Shown: positions 1 through 8,871 of the stretch, one piece after another | Layout of the letters: each line of letters opens with the position of its first letter | Position numbering within the stretch: position 1 is the first letter of the stretch | Assembly: GCF_003056305.1 (NCBI RefSeq) | Contig: NZ_PYVX01000002.1 | Location: forward strand, 620,001-684,000 | Length of the DNA stretch: 64,000 nt | Direction: 5' to 3' | Origin: Halomonas denitrificans | GTDB taxonomy: Bacteria > Pseudomonadota > Gammaproteobacteria > Pseudomonadales > Halomonadaceae | The notes under the pieces: model-generated | The model's database searches: none | Seen by the model: the letters and a program-made list of their open reading frames with translations, nothing else | Told to the model about the DNA's origin: nothing | Position numbers and translations under genes: made by a program

Positions 1-106
1 ACGGTTATGGTGTGGACATTGAAAGGCCTTTCAAATCAGGAGTTTGAGTGTTGCCTGGCGACGACGATGCGGCCGTCGGCCTTCGCAAGTGCCTGAAAGT
101 GCCGGG
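1..106. other. Window edge, no gene recognised
   Basis: This stretch lies downstream of the minus-strand cobalamin adenosyltransferase gene. Reading either strand I see only very short frames (the minus strand offers M-S-T-P-stop near the edge). It contains the near-inverted AAAGGCCTTTCAA sequence at about 21-33 but no convincing terminator with a T-tract. Whether another cobalamin gene follows outside the window cannot be seen. Confidence 0.4.
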
Positions 107-706
107 TCAATAATCGATGCCGCGGCGCGCCTGGAGGCCGCTGTTGAAGGCGTGTCGCACCTCGTTCATCTCGGTGACGGTATCGGCCATGGCGGTAAGC
201 TCCCGGTGGGCGTTGCGCCCGGTGACGATCACCGTCTGCTCGGCGGGGCGGTTCGCAAGCGCCGCCTTCACGGTGGCGATGTCCAGGTAGCCGAACTTGA
301 GCATGTAGGTGATCTCGTCGAGCACCACCAGATAGACCGTGGGGTCGGCGAGCATCCGCTCGGCCTCGGCCCAGACCTCCCGGCAGGCACGGGTATCGGC
401 CTCGCGGTCCTGGGTGTCCCAGGTGAAGCCGGTGGCCATGATGGCGACCTCGAGGTTCGGGTCCTCGGCCAGCCGCTCGCGCTCGCCGCACTCCCAGAGC
501 CCCTTGATGAACTGCACCACCCCGACCCGGTAGCCGTAGCCCAGGGCCCGGGTCACGGTGCCCCAGGCGGCGGTGGTCTTGCCCTTGCCGTTGCCGGTGA
601 AGACCAGCAGCAGCCCGCGCTGCTCGGTCGCCTCGGCGACCTTCTCGTCGACCCGGGTCTTGAGTTTCTGCATCGCCTGCTGGTGGCGGGTGTCGCGATC
701 GTTCAT
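107..706 (-). CDS. cobO: Cob(I)yrinic acid a,c-diamide adenosyltransferase
   Basis: The 199-residue product belongs to the CobO/BtuR family, which transfers the 5'-deoxyadenosyl group of ATP to the cobalt of reduced corrinoids in the cytoplasm, either in de novo synthesis or in salvage. The P-loop GNGKGKTT lies near residues 38-45, followed by the family segments VVQFIKG and, later, VLDEI and VTGRNAH. Length is close to the usual 195-205 residues. I start at the second in-frame ATG (706) because GGAGCT precedes it and family members begin this way; an upstream ATG at 751 would add 15 unconserved residues. No other cobalamin gene is visible, so synthesis and salvage cannot be told apart here. 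The gene lies 65 bases downstream of the RimK-like gene on the same strand. Confidence 0.9.
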   Translation of the reverse strand: MNDRDTRHQQAMQKLKTRVDEKVAEATEQRGLLLVFTGNGKGKTTAAWGTVTRALGYGYRVGVVQFIKGLWECGERERLAEDPNLEVAIMATGFTWDTQDREADTRACREVWAEAERMLADPTVYLVVLDEITYMLKFGYLDIATVKAALANRPAEQTVIVTGRNAHRELTAMADTVTEMNEVRHAFNSGLQARRGIDY

Positions 707-771
707 CGGAGCTCCGTGGCGTGTACAAGGCTTGTCCAGGACTGGCAGCATACGCCAGAACCGCCCGGGCG

Positions 772-2280
772 TCAGCCTTCGAGGCCGTCGCGCTGTCCCA
801 CTCGGGCCTCCATGCGCGCCAGGAAGACGGCCATGATCCGCTCATAGAGCGCCCGGCCGAGCACGGCATCCTCGATGCCGGCATCCACGTTGGGATTGTC
901 GTTGACCTCGATCACCACGACCCGCTCGCCGACCTGCTTGATATCGACCCCATAGAAGCCGTCGCCGATCAGCCGGGTGGCACGCAGCGCCGCCTTGATC
1001 ACGGCGGGGGGAACCTCGGCGGGATCGTGGGTGGTGAAGCCGCCGCTCTTCACGCGCCCGCCGGCGTGGTGGTAGATCTGCCAGTGGCCTCGGGCCATGT
1101 AGTAGCGGCTCGCGAACAGCACCTGGCCGTCGAGCACGCCGATGCGCCAGTCGAACGCGGTGGGCAGCCACTCCTGGAGCAGCAGCAGGGCCGAGGTGGC
1201 GAAGAGCCGTTCGGACTCGTGCGCGAGCTCCTGCAGCGAGGCCACCTTGACGATGCCGCGGGAGAAGGCGCCGTCGGGAATCTTCAGGACCAGCGGGAAG
1301 CCCAGGCCCGCGACCCGTTCGGCCAGCGGTCGACGATCGCCGCGCTTGAGCAGGATGCCCTCCGGGGCCGGCACGCCCTTGGCCCGCAGCAGGGCGTGCA
1401 GGTAGACCTTGTTGGTGCACCGCAGGATGTCGCGGGGAGCATCGATCACCACCAGCCCCTCGTGCTCCGCGCGCCGGGCCATGCGATAGGTATGGTGATT
1501 CAGCGCGGTGGTCTCGCGAATGAACAGGCCGTCGAACTCGGCAAGGCGCCCGGCGTCACGGCGGGTGATCAGCGAGACGTCGATGCCCTGCCGGCGTCCG
1601 GCGCGGATGAAGGCCTTCAGCGCCCCGCGGTTGCTCGGTGGCAGCGTCTCCTCGGGATCGACCAGGATCGCCAGATCGAAGCGGTAGCGGCGACGCGCCT
1701 TGGGAGTGCGCCATACTTGCCGCGAGTGGCGGTTGAGCGCCGTCGCGAACAGGTCCTGCTCGTCGACGGTCAGCTCCCGCAGTCGCAGCGGCTTCAGGCG
1801 CGCCAGTCGCCAGGTGTCATGGCGACGCACCAGCCGCGCCTCGAGCAGCGGACAGGGCAGGCGCTCGAAGAGCTTGCGCGCCAGGCGGGAAAGGCTCGGC
1901 TCCCGGCAGTCACCGAACAACACCCGCAGGGTCAGCCGGTCGCCGCACAGGGCGCCCTGGCGGCTCAGGTCGTCGAGCAGGGCCTTCAGGCCATCGAGCT
2001 GCAGGTCGACCAGCGCCTTGCGCCCAAGTGCATTGAGCGTCTCCACCGTGGGCAGCACGCGCTGACCTCGTGCCTGGGCCAGCAACGACACGTAGTAGCC
2101 GGTGCCCAGGTCGTCGAGCTCGCTGCACAGGTTGATCACGCGGGTGGTGCGGTCTGGCTCATCGGCGAGCCGGGGCTGCCGCTCCTCGGCGAGGAAGCTA
2201 TCGGCGGTGATCACATCCTCGGAGGGGAAATAGGGGCGCCAGTCTTCCAGGCGGTCGACGACGATGCGCAGCGGACACAT
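772..2280 (-). CDS. RimK-like ATP-grasp amidoligase with RLAN N-terminal domain
   Basis: This 502-residue protein has an N-terminal half resembling the RLAN domain (RimK-like ATP-grasp N-terminal) and a C-terminal RimK-type ATP-grasp half. The second half shows FIRETTALNHHTY, DAPRDILRCTNKVYLHALL, the lysine of LVLKIPDG, LLLQEWLPTAFDWRIGVLDG and the metal-binding end VIEVNDNPN, all diagnostic of ATP-grasp carboxylate-amine ligases such as RimK. Family knowledge predicts formation of an amide or peptide bond on an amino acid, peptide or protein; the substrate is unknown. The ATG at 2280 is chosen because the longer frame (to 2475) would run through the divergent acetyltransferase start and adds no recognisable domain. 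The neighbouring GNAT gene, divergent across 169 bases, fits the known association of RLAN proteins with GNATs. Confidence 0.82.
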   Translation of the reverse strand: MCPLRIVVDRLEDWRPYFPSEDVITADSFLAEERQPRLADEPDRTTRVINLCSELDDLGTGYYVSLLAQARGQRVLPTVETLNALGRKALVDLQLDGLKALLDDLSRQGALCGDRLTLRVLFGDCREPSLSRLARKLFERLPCPLLEARLVRRHDTWRLARLKPLRLRELTVDEQDLFATALNRHSRQVWRTPKARRRYRFDLAILVDPEETLPPSNRGALKAFIRAGRRQGIDVSLITRRDAGRLAEFDGLFIRETTALNHHTYRMARRAEHEGLVVIDAPRDILRCTNKVYLHALLRAKGVPAPEGILLKRGDRRPLAERVAGLGFPLVLKIPDGAFSRGIVKVASLQELAHESERLFATSALLLLQEWLPTAFDWRIGVLDGQVLFASRYYMARGHWQIYHHAGGRVKSGGFTTHDPAEVPPAVIKAALRATRLIGDGFYGVDIKQVGERVVVIEVNDNPNVDAGIEDAVLGRALYERIMAVFLARMEARVGQRDGLEG

Positions 2281-2449
2281 GTCAGGCTTCCAGGCAGGGC
2301 GGCGGAGTGCCGCCGGAATGCGGGCAGCATGCGCTCGAGGCCAGGCGTCGACAAGCGCCGGGGAGGGTGAAAAGATTTCATGATCAGCGCCGATGACATC
2401 GACATTGGCCATGATCACAATCGTCGCCAAGACCTCCTGGAGACTCGAG
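2281..2449. promoter_or_regulatory. Divergent intergenic region with CATGATCA direct repeats
   Basis: This 169-base gap must carry the starts of both the RimK-like gene and the GNAT gene. The octamer CATGATCA occurs at 2379-2386 and again at 2410-2417, 31 bases apart, that is about three helical turns. Each contains the palindrome TGATCA. I could not identify a strong -35/-10 pair. A shared operator is an inference from the repeat and the divergent layout. Confidence 0.35.
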
Positions 2450-2953
2450 ATGACCGTCATCCTGCGCCAGGCCACTCCTCATAACCTGGACGCCCTCTAT
2501 CGCCTGGAGCAGGTGGCCTTCAGCGGTGACCGCTTCAGCCGCCGCCAGCTCTGGCACCTGCTCAATCGGGCCCATGCCTTGACCCTGGTGGCCCAGCGTG
2601 ACGATCGCGACGAGCGTCATCCCGCGGTCCTGCTCGGCTACGGCACCCTGCTGTTTCGCCGCGGCAGCCGACGCGCCCGGCTCTACTCCTTCTGCGTGCA
2701 CCCCGAGGCGCGGGGCAGCGGCCTCGGGCGGCGGCTGCTGGAGTCGCTGGAGGCCCGGGCGCGCGCCCGAGAGGCCGAGGTGCTGGGCCTCGAGGTACGG
2801 GCCGACAACGACGTGGCGATGGGGCTCTACCGGCGCATGGGCTTCTACCCGGAGCGCTGGCTGAGCGACTACTACGAGGATGGCTGCGCCGGCTGGCAGA
2901 TGGCCAAGCCGCTGGTCGCCCTCGAGGAGGCCGCGCCCCGGCGCGCGGGCTGA
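2450..2953 (+). CDS. GNAT family N-acetyltransferase (RimI-like)
   Basis: The 167-residue product has the GNAT fold: an N-terminal RQATPHNLDALYRLEQ segment as in RimI, the beta4 strand LYSFCVHPEARGSGLGRR with the acetyl-CoA pyrophosphate-binding Q/R-x-x-G-x-G/A type loop (RGSGLG), and the LEVRADNDVAMGLYRRMGF motif found in protein and amino-acid acetyltransferases. The start at 2450 is preceded by GGAG seven bases upstream; the earlier in-frame ATG at 2393 adds 19 unconserved residues. Substrate is unknown. Its divergent partner is an RLAN/RimK-like amidoligase, so joint modification of a peptide or metabolite is plausible. In pseudomonads a comparable GNAT is, to my knowledge, fused to a C39-like peptidase domain; that domain is absent here. 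Confidence 0.85.
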   Translation: MTVILRQATPHNLDALYRLEQVAFSGDRFSRRQLWHLLNRAHALTLVAQRDDRDERHPAVLLGYGTLLFRRGSRRARLYSFCVHPEARGSGLGRRLLESLEARARAREAEVLGLEVRADNDVAMGLYRRMGFYPERWLSDYYEDGCAGWQMAKPLVALEEAAPRRAG

Positions 2954-3001
2954 TAGAATCGCCTTCTTTCGTTCATCTTTCATGACCCGCAGGACATCGC
3001 C

Positions 3002-3487
3002 ATGCCCTCCTTCGATATCGTCTCCGAATTCGACAAGCACGAAGCCAGCAACGCCGTGGATCAGGCCAATCGCGAGATCCAGTCCCGCTTCGACTTCAAG
3101 GGCGTCACCGCGAGCTTCGAACTCAGCGGCGACACCGTGACCCTCGAGGCCGAGGTCGACTTCCAGCTCAAGCAGATGCTCGACGTGCTGCGCAACAAGC
3201 TGATCGCCCGCGGGATCGACGCCCGCTGCATGGACGTCGAGGAGCCGGTGCTCTCTGGAGTGCGCGCCCGCCAGGAGGTGACCCTCAAGCAGGGCCTCGA
3301 CCAGAAGGAGGCCAAGGACATCGTCAAGCGGATCAAGGAGAGCAAGCTCAAGGTCCAGGCCCAGATCCAGGGCGAGAAGGTGCGCGTCACCGGCAAGAAG
3401 CGCGACGACCTTCAGGCCGTCATGGCGCTGCTGCGCGGGGAGGGCGGCCCCGACCTGCCGCTGCAGTTCGACAACTTCCGCGACTGA
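3002..3487 (+). CDS. yajQ: YajQ family nucleotide-binding protein
   Basis: The 161-residue protein begins [21 protein letters not shown] and matches YajQ along its whole length, including SRFDFKG and the C-terminal [11 protein letters not shown] ending typical of the family (about 160-163 residues). YajQ proteins are small cytosolic two-domain proteins that bind nucleic acids or nucleotides; a Xanthomonas relative is a cyclic-di-GMP effector. No partner is evident in the neighbourhood, and the gene appears to stand alone 48 bases after the GNAT gene. TAGAAT at 2954-2959, straddling the end of the GNAT gene, could be a -10 element, but no good -35 accompanies it. Confidence 0.95.
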   Translation: MPSFDIVSEFDKHEASNAVDQANREIQSRFDFKGVTASFELSGDTVTLEAEVDFQLKQMLDVLRNKLIARGIDARCMDVEEPVLSGVRARQEVTLKQGLDQKEAKDIVKRIKESKLKVQAQIQGEKVRVTGKKRDDLQAVMALLRGEGGPDLPLQFDNFRD

Positions 3488-3639
3488 CCGCTGCGACGGA
3501 GCGTCGAGAGCGAGCGGGCCCCGGGCCGGGCGGCATGATCCCGGTCATCCCGATGGCGCTCATAGGCGTTCGCGATTGGCACCGCGCGGCGAAATGCTCT
3601 TCAATGAGAGGCATGCCGAATCACGGGAGAGAGCGCCAG

Positions 3640-4017
3640 ATGCCGACCCTGCAACGTCTCGCCTTCCTCGGCCTCGCCTGGGTCAGCTTCGGGGTGGGCG
3701 TGATCGGGGCCTTCCTGCCCCTGCTGCCGACCACCTGCTTCATGCTGCTGGCGGTGTGGGCGGCCTCCAAGGGCTCGCCGCGCTTCGCCGCCTGGATCCG
3801 CGAACACCCCCGCTTCGGTCCCGCCATCACCGCCTGGGAGGCCGAGCGGGCGATACCCCGCCATGCCAAGCGGCTCGCCGCGGCGATGCTGGCCCTCTCG
3901 ATGCTGGTGCTGGCCCTCACCGTCAGCCTCTGGTGGCTCAAGCTCGGCCTCATCGCGGGCCTGGCGCTGGTCACCGCCTGGGTCCTGTCGCGCCCCGAGC
4001 CCATCGCGGCCCGCTGA
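3640..4017 (+). CDS. YbaN/DUF454 family inner-membrane protein
   Basis: The 125-residue protein matches the DUF454 (YbaN) family: an N-terminal membrane segment (about residues 5-25, with GAFLPLLPTTCFMLLA immediately after), a short loop WAASKGSPRFAAWIREHPRFGPAI, and two closely spaced C-terminal helices (about 78-115). The conserved P-L-L-P-T-T/P motif is present. The function of the family is not established. I choose the ATG at 3640 because GGGAGAG precedes it and the frame upstream (to 3535) has no family similarity. Confidence 0.85.
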   Translation: MPTLQRLAFLGLAWVSFGVGVIGAFLPLLPTTCFMLLAVWAASKGSPRFAAWIREHPRFGPAITAWEAERAIPRHAKRLAAAMLALSMLVLALTVSLWWLKLGLIAGLALVTAWVLSRPEPIAAR

Positions 4018-4027
4018 ATACCCGGCT

Positions 4028-4057
4028 TTGAGGTTCGGGCTCGGCGGGCCGTACAAT
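4028..4057 (+). promoter_or_regulatory. Probable sigma-70 promoter of pepN
   Basis: TTGAGG at 4028-4033 and TACAAT at 4052-4057 are separated by 18 bases, a good match to the sigma-70 consensus, and sit 32 bases upstream of the pepN start. There is no experimental support in the sequence itself. Confidence 0.5.
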
Positions 4058-4089
4058 GGATCGCAATTACCGACAGGAGCCCTTCCTAG

Positions 4090-6723
4090 ATGTCAGAACC
4101 GCAGCCGATCTACCTGAGCGACTACCGTCCGCCCGCCTACCGCGTGACCCATACCGAGCTGACCTTCGACCTCGACCCCGCCGCCACCCGGGTCAAGGCG
4201 CGCCTGCACCTCGAGCGCCACCCCGAGCGCGAGGCCGGCGCACCGCTGGAGCTCGACGGCGAGCAGCTCGCGCTCAAGGCCATCGCCATCGACGGCCAGC
4301 CGCTTGGCGAGGACGAGTACGCGGTCGGCGAGGCGGGGCTGGTCGTGCACCGGGTGCCCCAGGCCTTCCGGCTCGACACCGAGGTGGAGGTCGCACCGGA
4401 CGCCAACACCGCGCTCTCGGGGCTCTACCGCTCCAGCGGCATGTACTGCACCCAGTGCGAGGCCGAGGGCTTCCGGCGCATCACCTTCTATCCGGACCGC
4501 CCGGACGTCATGGCGACCTTCTCCACCACGGTGATCGGCGATGCCGAGACCCTGCCGGTGCTGCTCTCCAACGGCAACCCGGTCGAGCGCGGCACTCTGC
4601 CCGGCAATCGCCACTTCGTCACCTGGGAGGACCCGCATCCCAAGCCCAGCTACCTGTTCGCGCTGGTGGCCGGCGACCTCGAGAAGGTCGAGGACCGCTT
4701 CACCACCATGAGCGGGCGCGAGGTGACCCTGCAGATCTGGGTCGAGGCGGAAAACCTCGACAAGACAGACCACGCCATGGCCTCGCTGAAGCGCGCCATG
4801 GCCTGGGACGAGCAGGCCTACGGCCGCGAGTACGACCTCGACCTGTTCATGATCGTCGCGGTCAACGACTTCAACATGGGCGCCATGGAGAACAAGGGGC
4901 TCAACATCTTCAACTCGGCGGCGGTGCTGACCCATCCCCACACCGCCACCGACGCCGCCTTCCAGCGCGTCGAGGGCATCGTCGCCCACGAGTACTTCCA
5001 CAACTGGTCCGGCAACCGCGTCACCTGCCGCGACTGGTTCCAGCTCTCCCTTAAGGAGGGCTTCACGGTCTTTCGCGACCAGTGCTTCTCGGCCGACACC
5101 AACTCGGCGCCGGTCAAGCGCATCGAGGACGTCTCCTTCTTCCGCACCGCCCAGTTCGCCGAGGACGCCGGTCCCACCGCCCACCCGGTGCGCCCGGACC
5201 ACTACATCGAGATCGGCAACTTCTACACCCTGACCATCTACGAGAAGGGCGCCGAGATCGTGCGCATGCTCTCGAACCTGGTGGGCGAGGAGGCCTTCCG
5301 CCGCGGCAGCGACCTCTACTTCTCGCGCTTCGACGGCCAGGCGGTGACCATCGAGGACTTCGTCGACTGCATGGCCGAGGCCTCGGGCGAGGACCTCGGC
5401 CAGTTCCTGCGCTGGTACTCCCAGGCCGGCACCCCCGAGATCGACGCCCACGGCGAGTACGACTACGCCAACGCCGAGTACCGGCTGGTGCTGCGCCAGC
5501 GCACCCCGGCGACCCCCGGCCAGGCCGAGAAGCAGGCCCTGCACATCCCGATCCGCCTGGGCCTGGTGGGCACCAAGTCCGGCCGCGACCTGCCGCTGAC
5601 CCTGGACGGCGAGGCGCTCGGCACCGACGGGGTGATCCACCTGCGCGAGGACGAGCAGGAGTTCATCTTCACGGACGTCAGCGAGGCCCCGGTGCCGTCG
5701 CTCGCGCGCGGCTTCTCGGCGCCGGTCAAGCTGCACTTCCCCTACAGCCGCGAGGACCTGGCGTTCCTGCAGGCCCACGACTCCGACGGCTTCAATCGCT
5801 GGGACGCCGGCCAGCGTCTGGCGCTGCTGGCCCTGGACGACCTGATCGCCGCCCACCGCAACGGGGTCGAGAAGGTGATGGACCCGCGGGTGGTCGAGGC
5901 CTTCCGCGCCGTGCTGGCGGCGGAGATCGACGACAAGGCGGTGCTGGCCCAGATGCTGACGCTGCCCTCGGAGGCCTACATCGCCGAGCAGCAGCCGCTG
6001 GTCGACGTCGACGCCATCCACGCCGCCCGCACCTTCGTCAAGCAGTCGCTGGCGACGGCGCTGCGCGACGACTTCCTGCGGCTCTACGAGGAGAACCGCT
6101 CGGAGGCGCCCTACGCGCCGGAGCCCGAGCAGATCGCCGCGCGCAGCCTCAAGAACGTGGCGCTCTCCTACCTCATGGCCATCGAAGACGAGGCGGGCCT
6201 CGAGCTCGCCCAGGCGCAGTTCGCGGCGGATCACAACATGACCGACGTGCGCCACGCCCTGACCCTGCTGGTCCACGGCTCCCGCGGCGACCTCGCCGAC
6301 CCGGCGCTGAAGGCCTTCGGCGAGAAGTGGGCCCACGACCCGCTGGTGATGGACCAGTGGTTCAGCCTCCAGGTGACGCGCCCCCAGGCGGACGTGCTGG
6401 AGCGGGTGAAGTTCCTGATGGCGCATCCGGCCTTCTCGCTGAAGAACCCCAACAAGGTGCGCGCGCTGATCGGCGCCTTCGCCAACCAGAACCCGGTCAA
6501 CTTCCACCGGGCCGACGGCGAGGGCTACCGGCTGCTGGCCGACACCGTGATCGAGCTCAACCGGCTCAACCCGGAGATCGCCGCGCGGCTGGTCACGCCG
6601 CTGACCCGCTGGGCCCGCTTCGACGAGGCGCGCCAGGAGCTGATGAAGGCCGAGCTCGAGCGCATCCGCGCCGAGGAGCTCTCGCCCAACGTCTACGAGG
6701 TGGTGGAGAAGGCCCTCGCCTGA
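4090..6723 (+). CDS. pepN: Aminopeptidase N (M1 family)
   Basis: This 877-residue zinc metallopeptidase removes N-terminal residues from peptides in the cytoplasm. The exopeptidase motif GAMEN is at residues 264-268 and the zinc site HEYFH at 300-304 with the third ligand E323 in KEGF, all intact. N-terminal beta-sandwich, thermolysin-like catalytic domain and a long helical C-terminal domain ending in NVYEVVEKALA follow the E. coli PepN plan (870 residues). No signal peptide is seen. It is a single gene closed by a strong hairpin at 6757-6790. Confidence 0.97.
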   Translation: MSEPQPIYLSDYRPPAYRVTHTELTFDLDPAATRVKARLHLERHPEREAGAPLELDGEQLALKAIAIDGQPLGEDEYAVGEAGLVVHRVPQAFRLDTEVEVAPDANTALSGLYRSSGMYCTQCEAEGFRRITFYPDRPDVMATFSTTVIGDAETLPVLLSNGNPVERGTLPGNRHFVTWEDPHPKPSYLFALVAGDLEKVEDRFTTMSGREVTLQIWVEAENLDKTDHAMASLKRAMAWDEQAYGREYDLDLFMIVAVNDFNMGAMENKGLNIFNSAAVLTHPHTATDAAFQRVEGIVAHEYFHNWSGNRVTCRDWFQLSLKEGFTVFRDQCFSADTNSAPVKRIEDVSFFRTAQFAEDAGPTAHPVRPDHYIEIGNFYTLTIYEKGAEIVRMLSNLVGEEAFRRGSDLYFSRFDGQAVTIEDFVDCMAEASGEDLGQFLRWYSQAGTPEIDAHGEYDYANAEYRLVLRQRTPATPGQAEKQALHIPIRLGLVGTKSGRDLPLTLDGEALGTDGVIHLREDEQEFIFTDVSEAPVPSLARGFSAPVKLHFPYSREDLAFLQAHDSDGFNRWDAGQRLALLALDDLIAAHRNGVEKVMDPRVVEAFRAVLAAEIDDKAVLAQMLTLPSEAYIAEQQPLVDVDAIHAARTFVKQSLATALRDDFLRLYEENRSEAPYAPEPEQIAARSLKNVALSYLMAIEDEAGLELAQAQFAADHNMTDVRHALTLLVHGSRGDLADPALKAFGEKWAHDPLVMDQWFSLQVTRPQADVLERVKFLMAHPAFSLKNPNKVRALIGAFANQNPVNFHRADGEGYRLLADTVIELNRLNPEIAARLVTPLTRWARFDEARQELMKAELERIRAEELSPNVYEVVEKALA

Positions 6724-6756
6724 GGGCGCTCCCCGCCTGGCAGGGACGCTTAGGAA

Positions 6757-6790
6757 ACGACGGCGCCGCCCGGGAGGGCGGCGCCGTCGT
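6757..6790. terminator. Hairpin terminator between pepN and small membrane gene
   Basis: A perfect GC-rich stem (arms 6757-6771 and 6776-6790, loop GGGA) separates two convergent genes. T-tracts on both sides are weak (CGTT on plus, TTTCC on minus), so it may act as a bidirectional terminator or as a transcript-end stabiliser. Confidence 0.7.
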
Positions 6791-6814
6791 CGTTAGGAGG
6801 GCCGGGTGAGGGTG

Positions 6815-7102
6815 TCAGTGGATCAGCCAGCTCAGCACCGTCACCCCCAGCAGCCACCAGATCAGCATGACGATGAAGGCGCCGCGCAGCAGGGCGGCCA
6901 CGCCCTTCCAGAGCAGCCACAGGCCGAACGCCAGCACCAGCAGGCTGATCAGGGTGATCGGGATGCCCAGGCCGTCGGAGAGCCCCTGCATGAAGCTGCC
7001 GGCCGCCTCGTCGAGGCGGGAGAAGAAGCCGGTCAGGCCCGCGACGAGAAAGCGGATGAACTCGCCGAAGGCGCTGCCGATGAAGCTGAAGACGTCGTCC
7101 AT
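6815..7102 (-). CDS. Small two-helix membrane protein, unknown function
   Basis: The 95-residue product starts MDDVFSFIGSAFGEFIRFLV and contains an amphipathic N-terminal part and two hydrophobic segments, about residues 48-65 (ITLISLLVLAFGLWLLW) and 70-93 (AAL-to-VTVLSWLIH). I do not recognise a family. The start at 7102 is chosen because the coding region upstream of it in the same frame is low-complexity and proline/arginine rich, typical of non-coding GC-rich DNA. It is a single gene convergent with pepN. Confidence 0.6.
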   Translation of the reverse strand: MDDVFSFIGSAFGEFIRFLVAGLTGFFSRLDEAAGSFMQGLSDGLGIPITLISLLVLAFGLWLLWKGVAALLRGAFIVMLIWWLLGVTVLSWLIH

Positions 7103-7272
7103 GGGGTGGTGTTCCGGTAGGGGGAAGCCGCGGCGCGGCTCGGCTCGTGGGGGCGAGGCCCGCGGCGTGCCGGCCGCGCCCTGACATCGGGCGATGGGCA
7201 GAGTATCGCGACAAGCGGCCCGCCCTGACAAGCGGGGGCGTCGCTCGCCTCAGTTGGCGAACCCCGGCGGGC

Positions 7273-8871
7273 TCACCCCAGCTGGCTCGCCCGGGAGACC
7301 ACCCCGGCCTCTTCGGCGGCGCTGTCGGCGAGCGCCCGGCCGGCCTCGTCGTAGACGTGGAAGACCGCATTGGCCCCCAGCTCGCGGATCGGCTCGATCT
7401 CCTCGGGGTATTCCACCACGGCGGTGATGCGCCCCGGGAACTCCCGGGAGCGCAGCTGCTTGAGGGCGAAGAGGTTGCCCGCATGGTGCGGCATCGCCAG
7501 CACCACCATCTGCACGTCGCGGGACATCAGCAGCTTGTCCCAGAAGTCGGAGTCCACGGCGTCGCCCTCGAGGACATTGAAGCCGCGGCCGCTCAGGGTC
7601 TTGACGCTCTGGGGATTGCTGTCGATGCCCAGCACGCGCAGGCCGTACTCCTTCTGCAGGCGACGATAGACGCTGCGTCCGATGCGCCCCATGCCGAGCA
7701 CCACCGCCTCGGCGTCGCCGACTTCGATGGGGCGGTCGCTGGGCGAGAGCTCGCCGACGCTGATCCGCGGCAGCCGCGGCTCCAGCCAGCGATAGACCCG
7801 CTCGCTCACGCCGTTGAGCACCGCCGACAGGCCGAAGCTGAGCGCCACGGCCAGCGAGATCACCACCAGCCAGTCCCCCGAGAGCCAGCCGCTGGAGACC
7901 GCGATGGCCCCGACGATCAGGCCGAACTCGGAGTAGTTGGTCAGGCTGAGGGTGGCCAGCACCGAGGTGCGGTGGCGCATCTTGAAGCGCATGAAGATCG
8001 CCTGATAGATGACGCTCTTCAGCGGCAGGATCAGCACCAGCAGCAGGGCCGCGCCGAGCATCTCGGCGCTCGGCATGGCGGTCAGCCCGATGCTCAGGAA
8101 GAAGCCCACCAGCAAGAGCTCCTTGAGGCTGAACATCGAGCGCGCCAGGGTCTGGGCGGCGGGGTGGGGCGCCAGCAGCAGGCCGATGATCAGCGCGCCG
8201 AGGTCGCCCTTCACGCCGACGGCGTCGAACAGCGCGTAGCCCAGCACCAGCGCCAGCAGCATGCCGAAGAGCATCTGCATCTCGCCGTGGCCCAGACGGT
8301 CGAGCAGGGCGCGCAGGGCGGGGGCCAGCGGGATCAGCAGCACCAGCCCCAGGGCCCAGGGGCTCGGCAGCTCGCCGGTGGAGGCGGTGATGAAGAGCAC
8401 CGCGAAGATGTCCTGCATGATCAGCACGCCGATCGCCAGCCGGCCGTAGGCGGTCTGGGTCTCGCTGCGCTTCTCCAGTACCTTGACCACGAAGACGGTG
8501 CTCGAGAAGGAGAGCGCGAAGCCGAGCAGGGCCAGGGTGGACCAACCGGTGTCGGCCAGCAGCGAGAGGCCCAGCCCCTTGAACAGGGCGAGCAGCAGCA
8601 CCATCACCAGGGTCGAGGCCAGCATGTGCAGCGAGGCGCCGCCCCAGACGTCGCGGCGCAGCAGGGTGCGGACGTCGAGCTTCAGGCCAATACTGAACAG
8701 CAGCAGGACGACCCCGATGTCGGCCAGGGTCTCGAGCAGCGGGGTCTTGTCGAAGCCCAGCGCGTTGAGCGCGAAGCCGCCGGCGAGAAAGCCCACCATG
8801 GGCGGCAGCTTCAGCAGCATCGCGGACATGCCGCCGAGGAAGGCCGCGAGAAGAAAGGCCGGTTCGATCAT
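7273..8871 (-). CDS. CPA2 family cation:proton antiporter with TrkA-N domain (KefC/YbaL-like)
   Basis: The 532-residue protein has about 12 membrane segments of the Na+/H+ exchanger fold (residues about 1-385), including FLAGGFALNALGFDKTPLLETLADIGVVLLLFSIGLKLD near the start, as in KefB/KefC and YbaL. A cytosolic TrkA-N (RCK) domain follows, with the Rossmann motif GMGRIGRSVYRR and the strand end GIDSNP. Such proteins exchange K+ or Na+ for protons across the inner membrane under nucleotide control, which suits a halophile. The ATG at 8871 has GGGAG seven bases upstream; an earlier ATG at 9000 adds unconserved residues. No KefF/KefG-like partner gene is adjacent, which favours a YbaL-type protein. 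Confidence 0.85.
   Translation of the reverse strand: MIEPAFLLAAFLGGMSAMLLKLPPMVGFLAGGFALNALGFDKTPLLETLADIGVVLLLFSIGLKLDVRTLLRRDVWGGASLHMLASTLVMVLLLALFKGLGLSLLADTGWSTLALLGFALSFSSTVFVVKVLEKRSETQTAYGRLAIGVLIMQDIFAVLFITASTGELPSPWALGLVLLIPLAPALRALLDRLGHGEMQMLFGMLLALVLGYALFDAVGVKGDLGALIIGLLLAPHPAAQTLARSMFSLKELLLVGFFLSIGLTAMPSAEMLGAALLLVLILPLKSVIYQAIFMRFKMRHRTSVLATLSLTNYSEFGLIVGAIAVSSGWLSGDWLVVISLAVALSFGLSAVLNGVSERVYRWLEPRLPRISVGELSPSDRPIEVGDAEAVVLGMGRIGRSVYRRLQKEYGLRVLGIDSNPQSVKTLSGRGFNVLEGDAVDSDFWDKLLMSRDVQMVVLAMPHHAGNLFALKQLRSREFPGRITAVVEYPEEIEPIRELGANAVFHVYDEAGRALADSAAEEAGVVSRASQLG

Noticed and set aside
4093..6507. A very long open frame antisense to pepN
   Set aside because: The protein would be low-complexity, rich in Val, Gly, His and Arg with no domain, and the opposite strand encodes an intact aminopeptidase N. 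High GC content commonly produces such frames.
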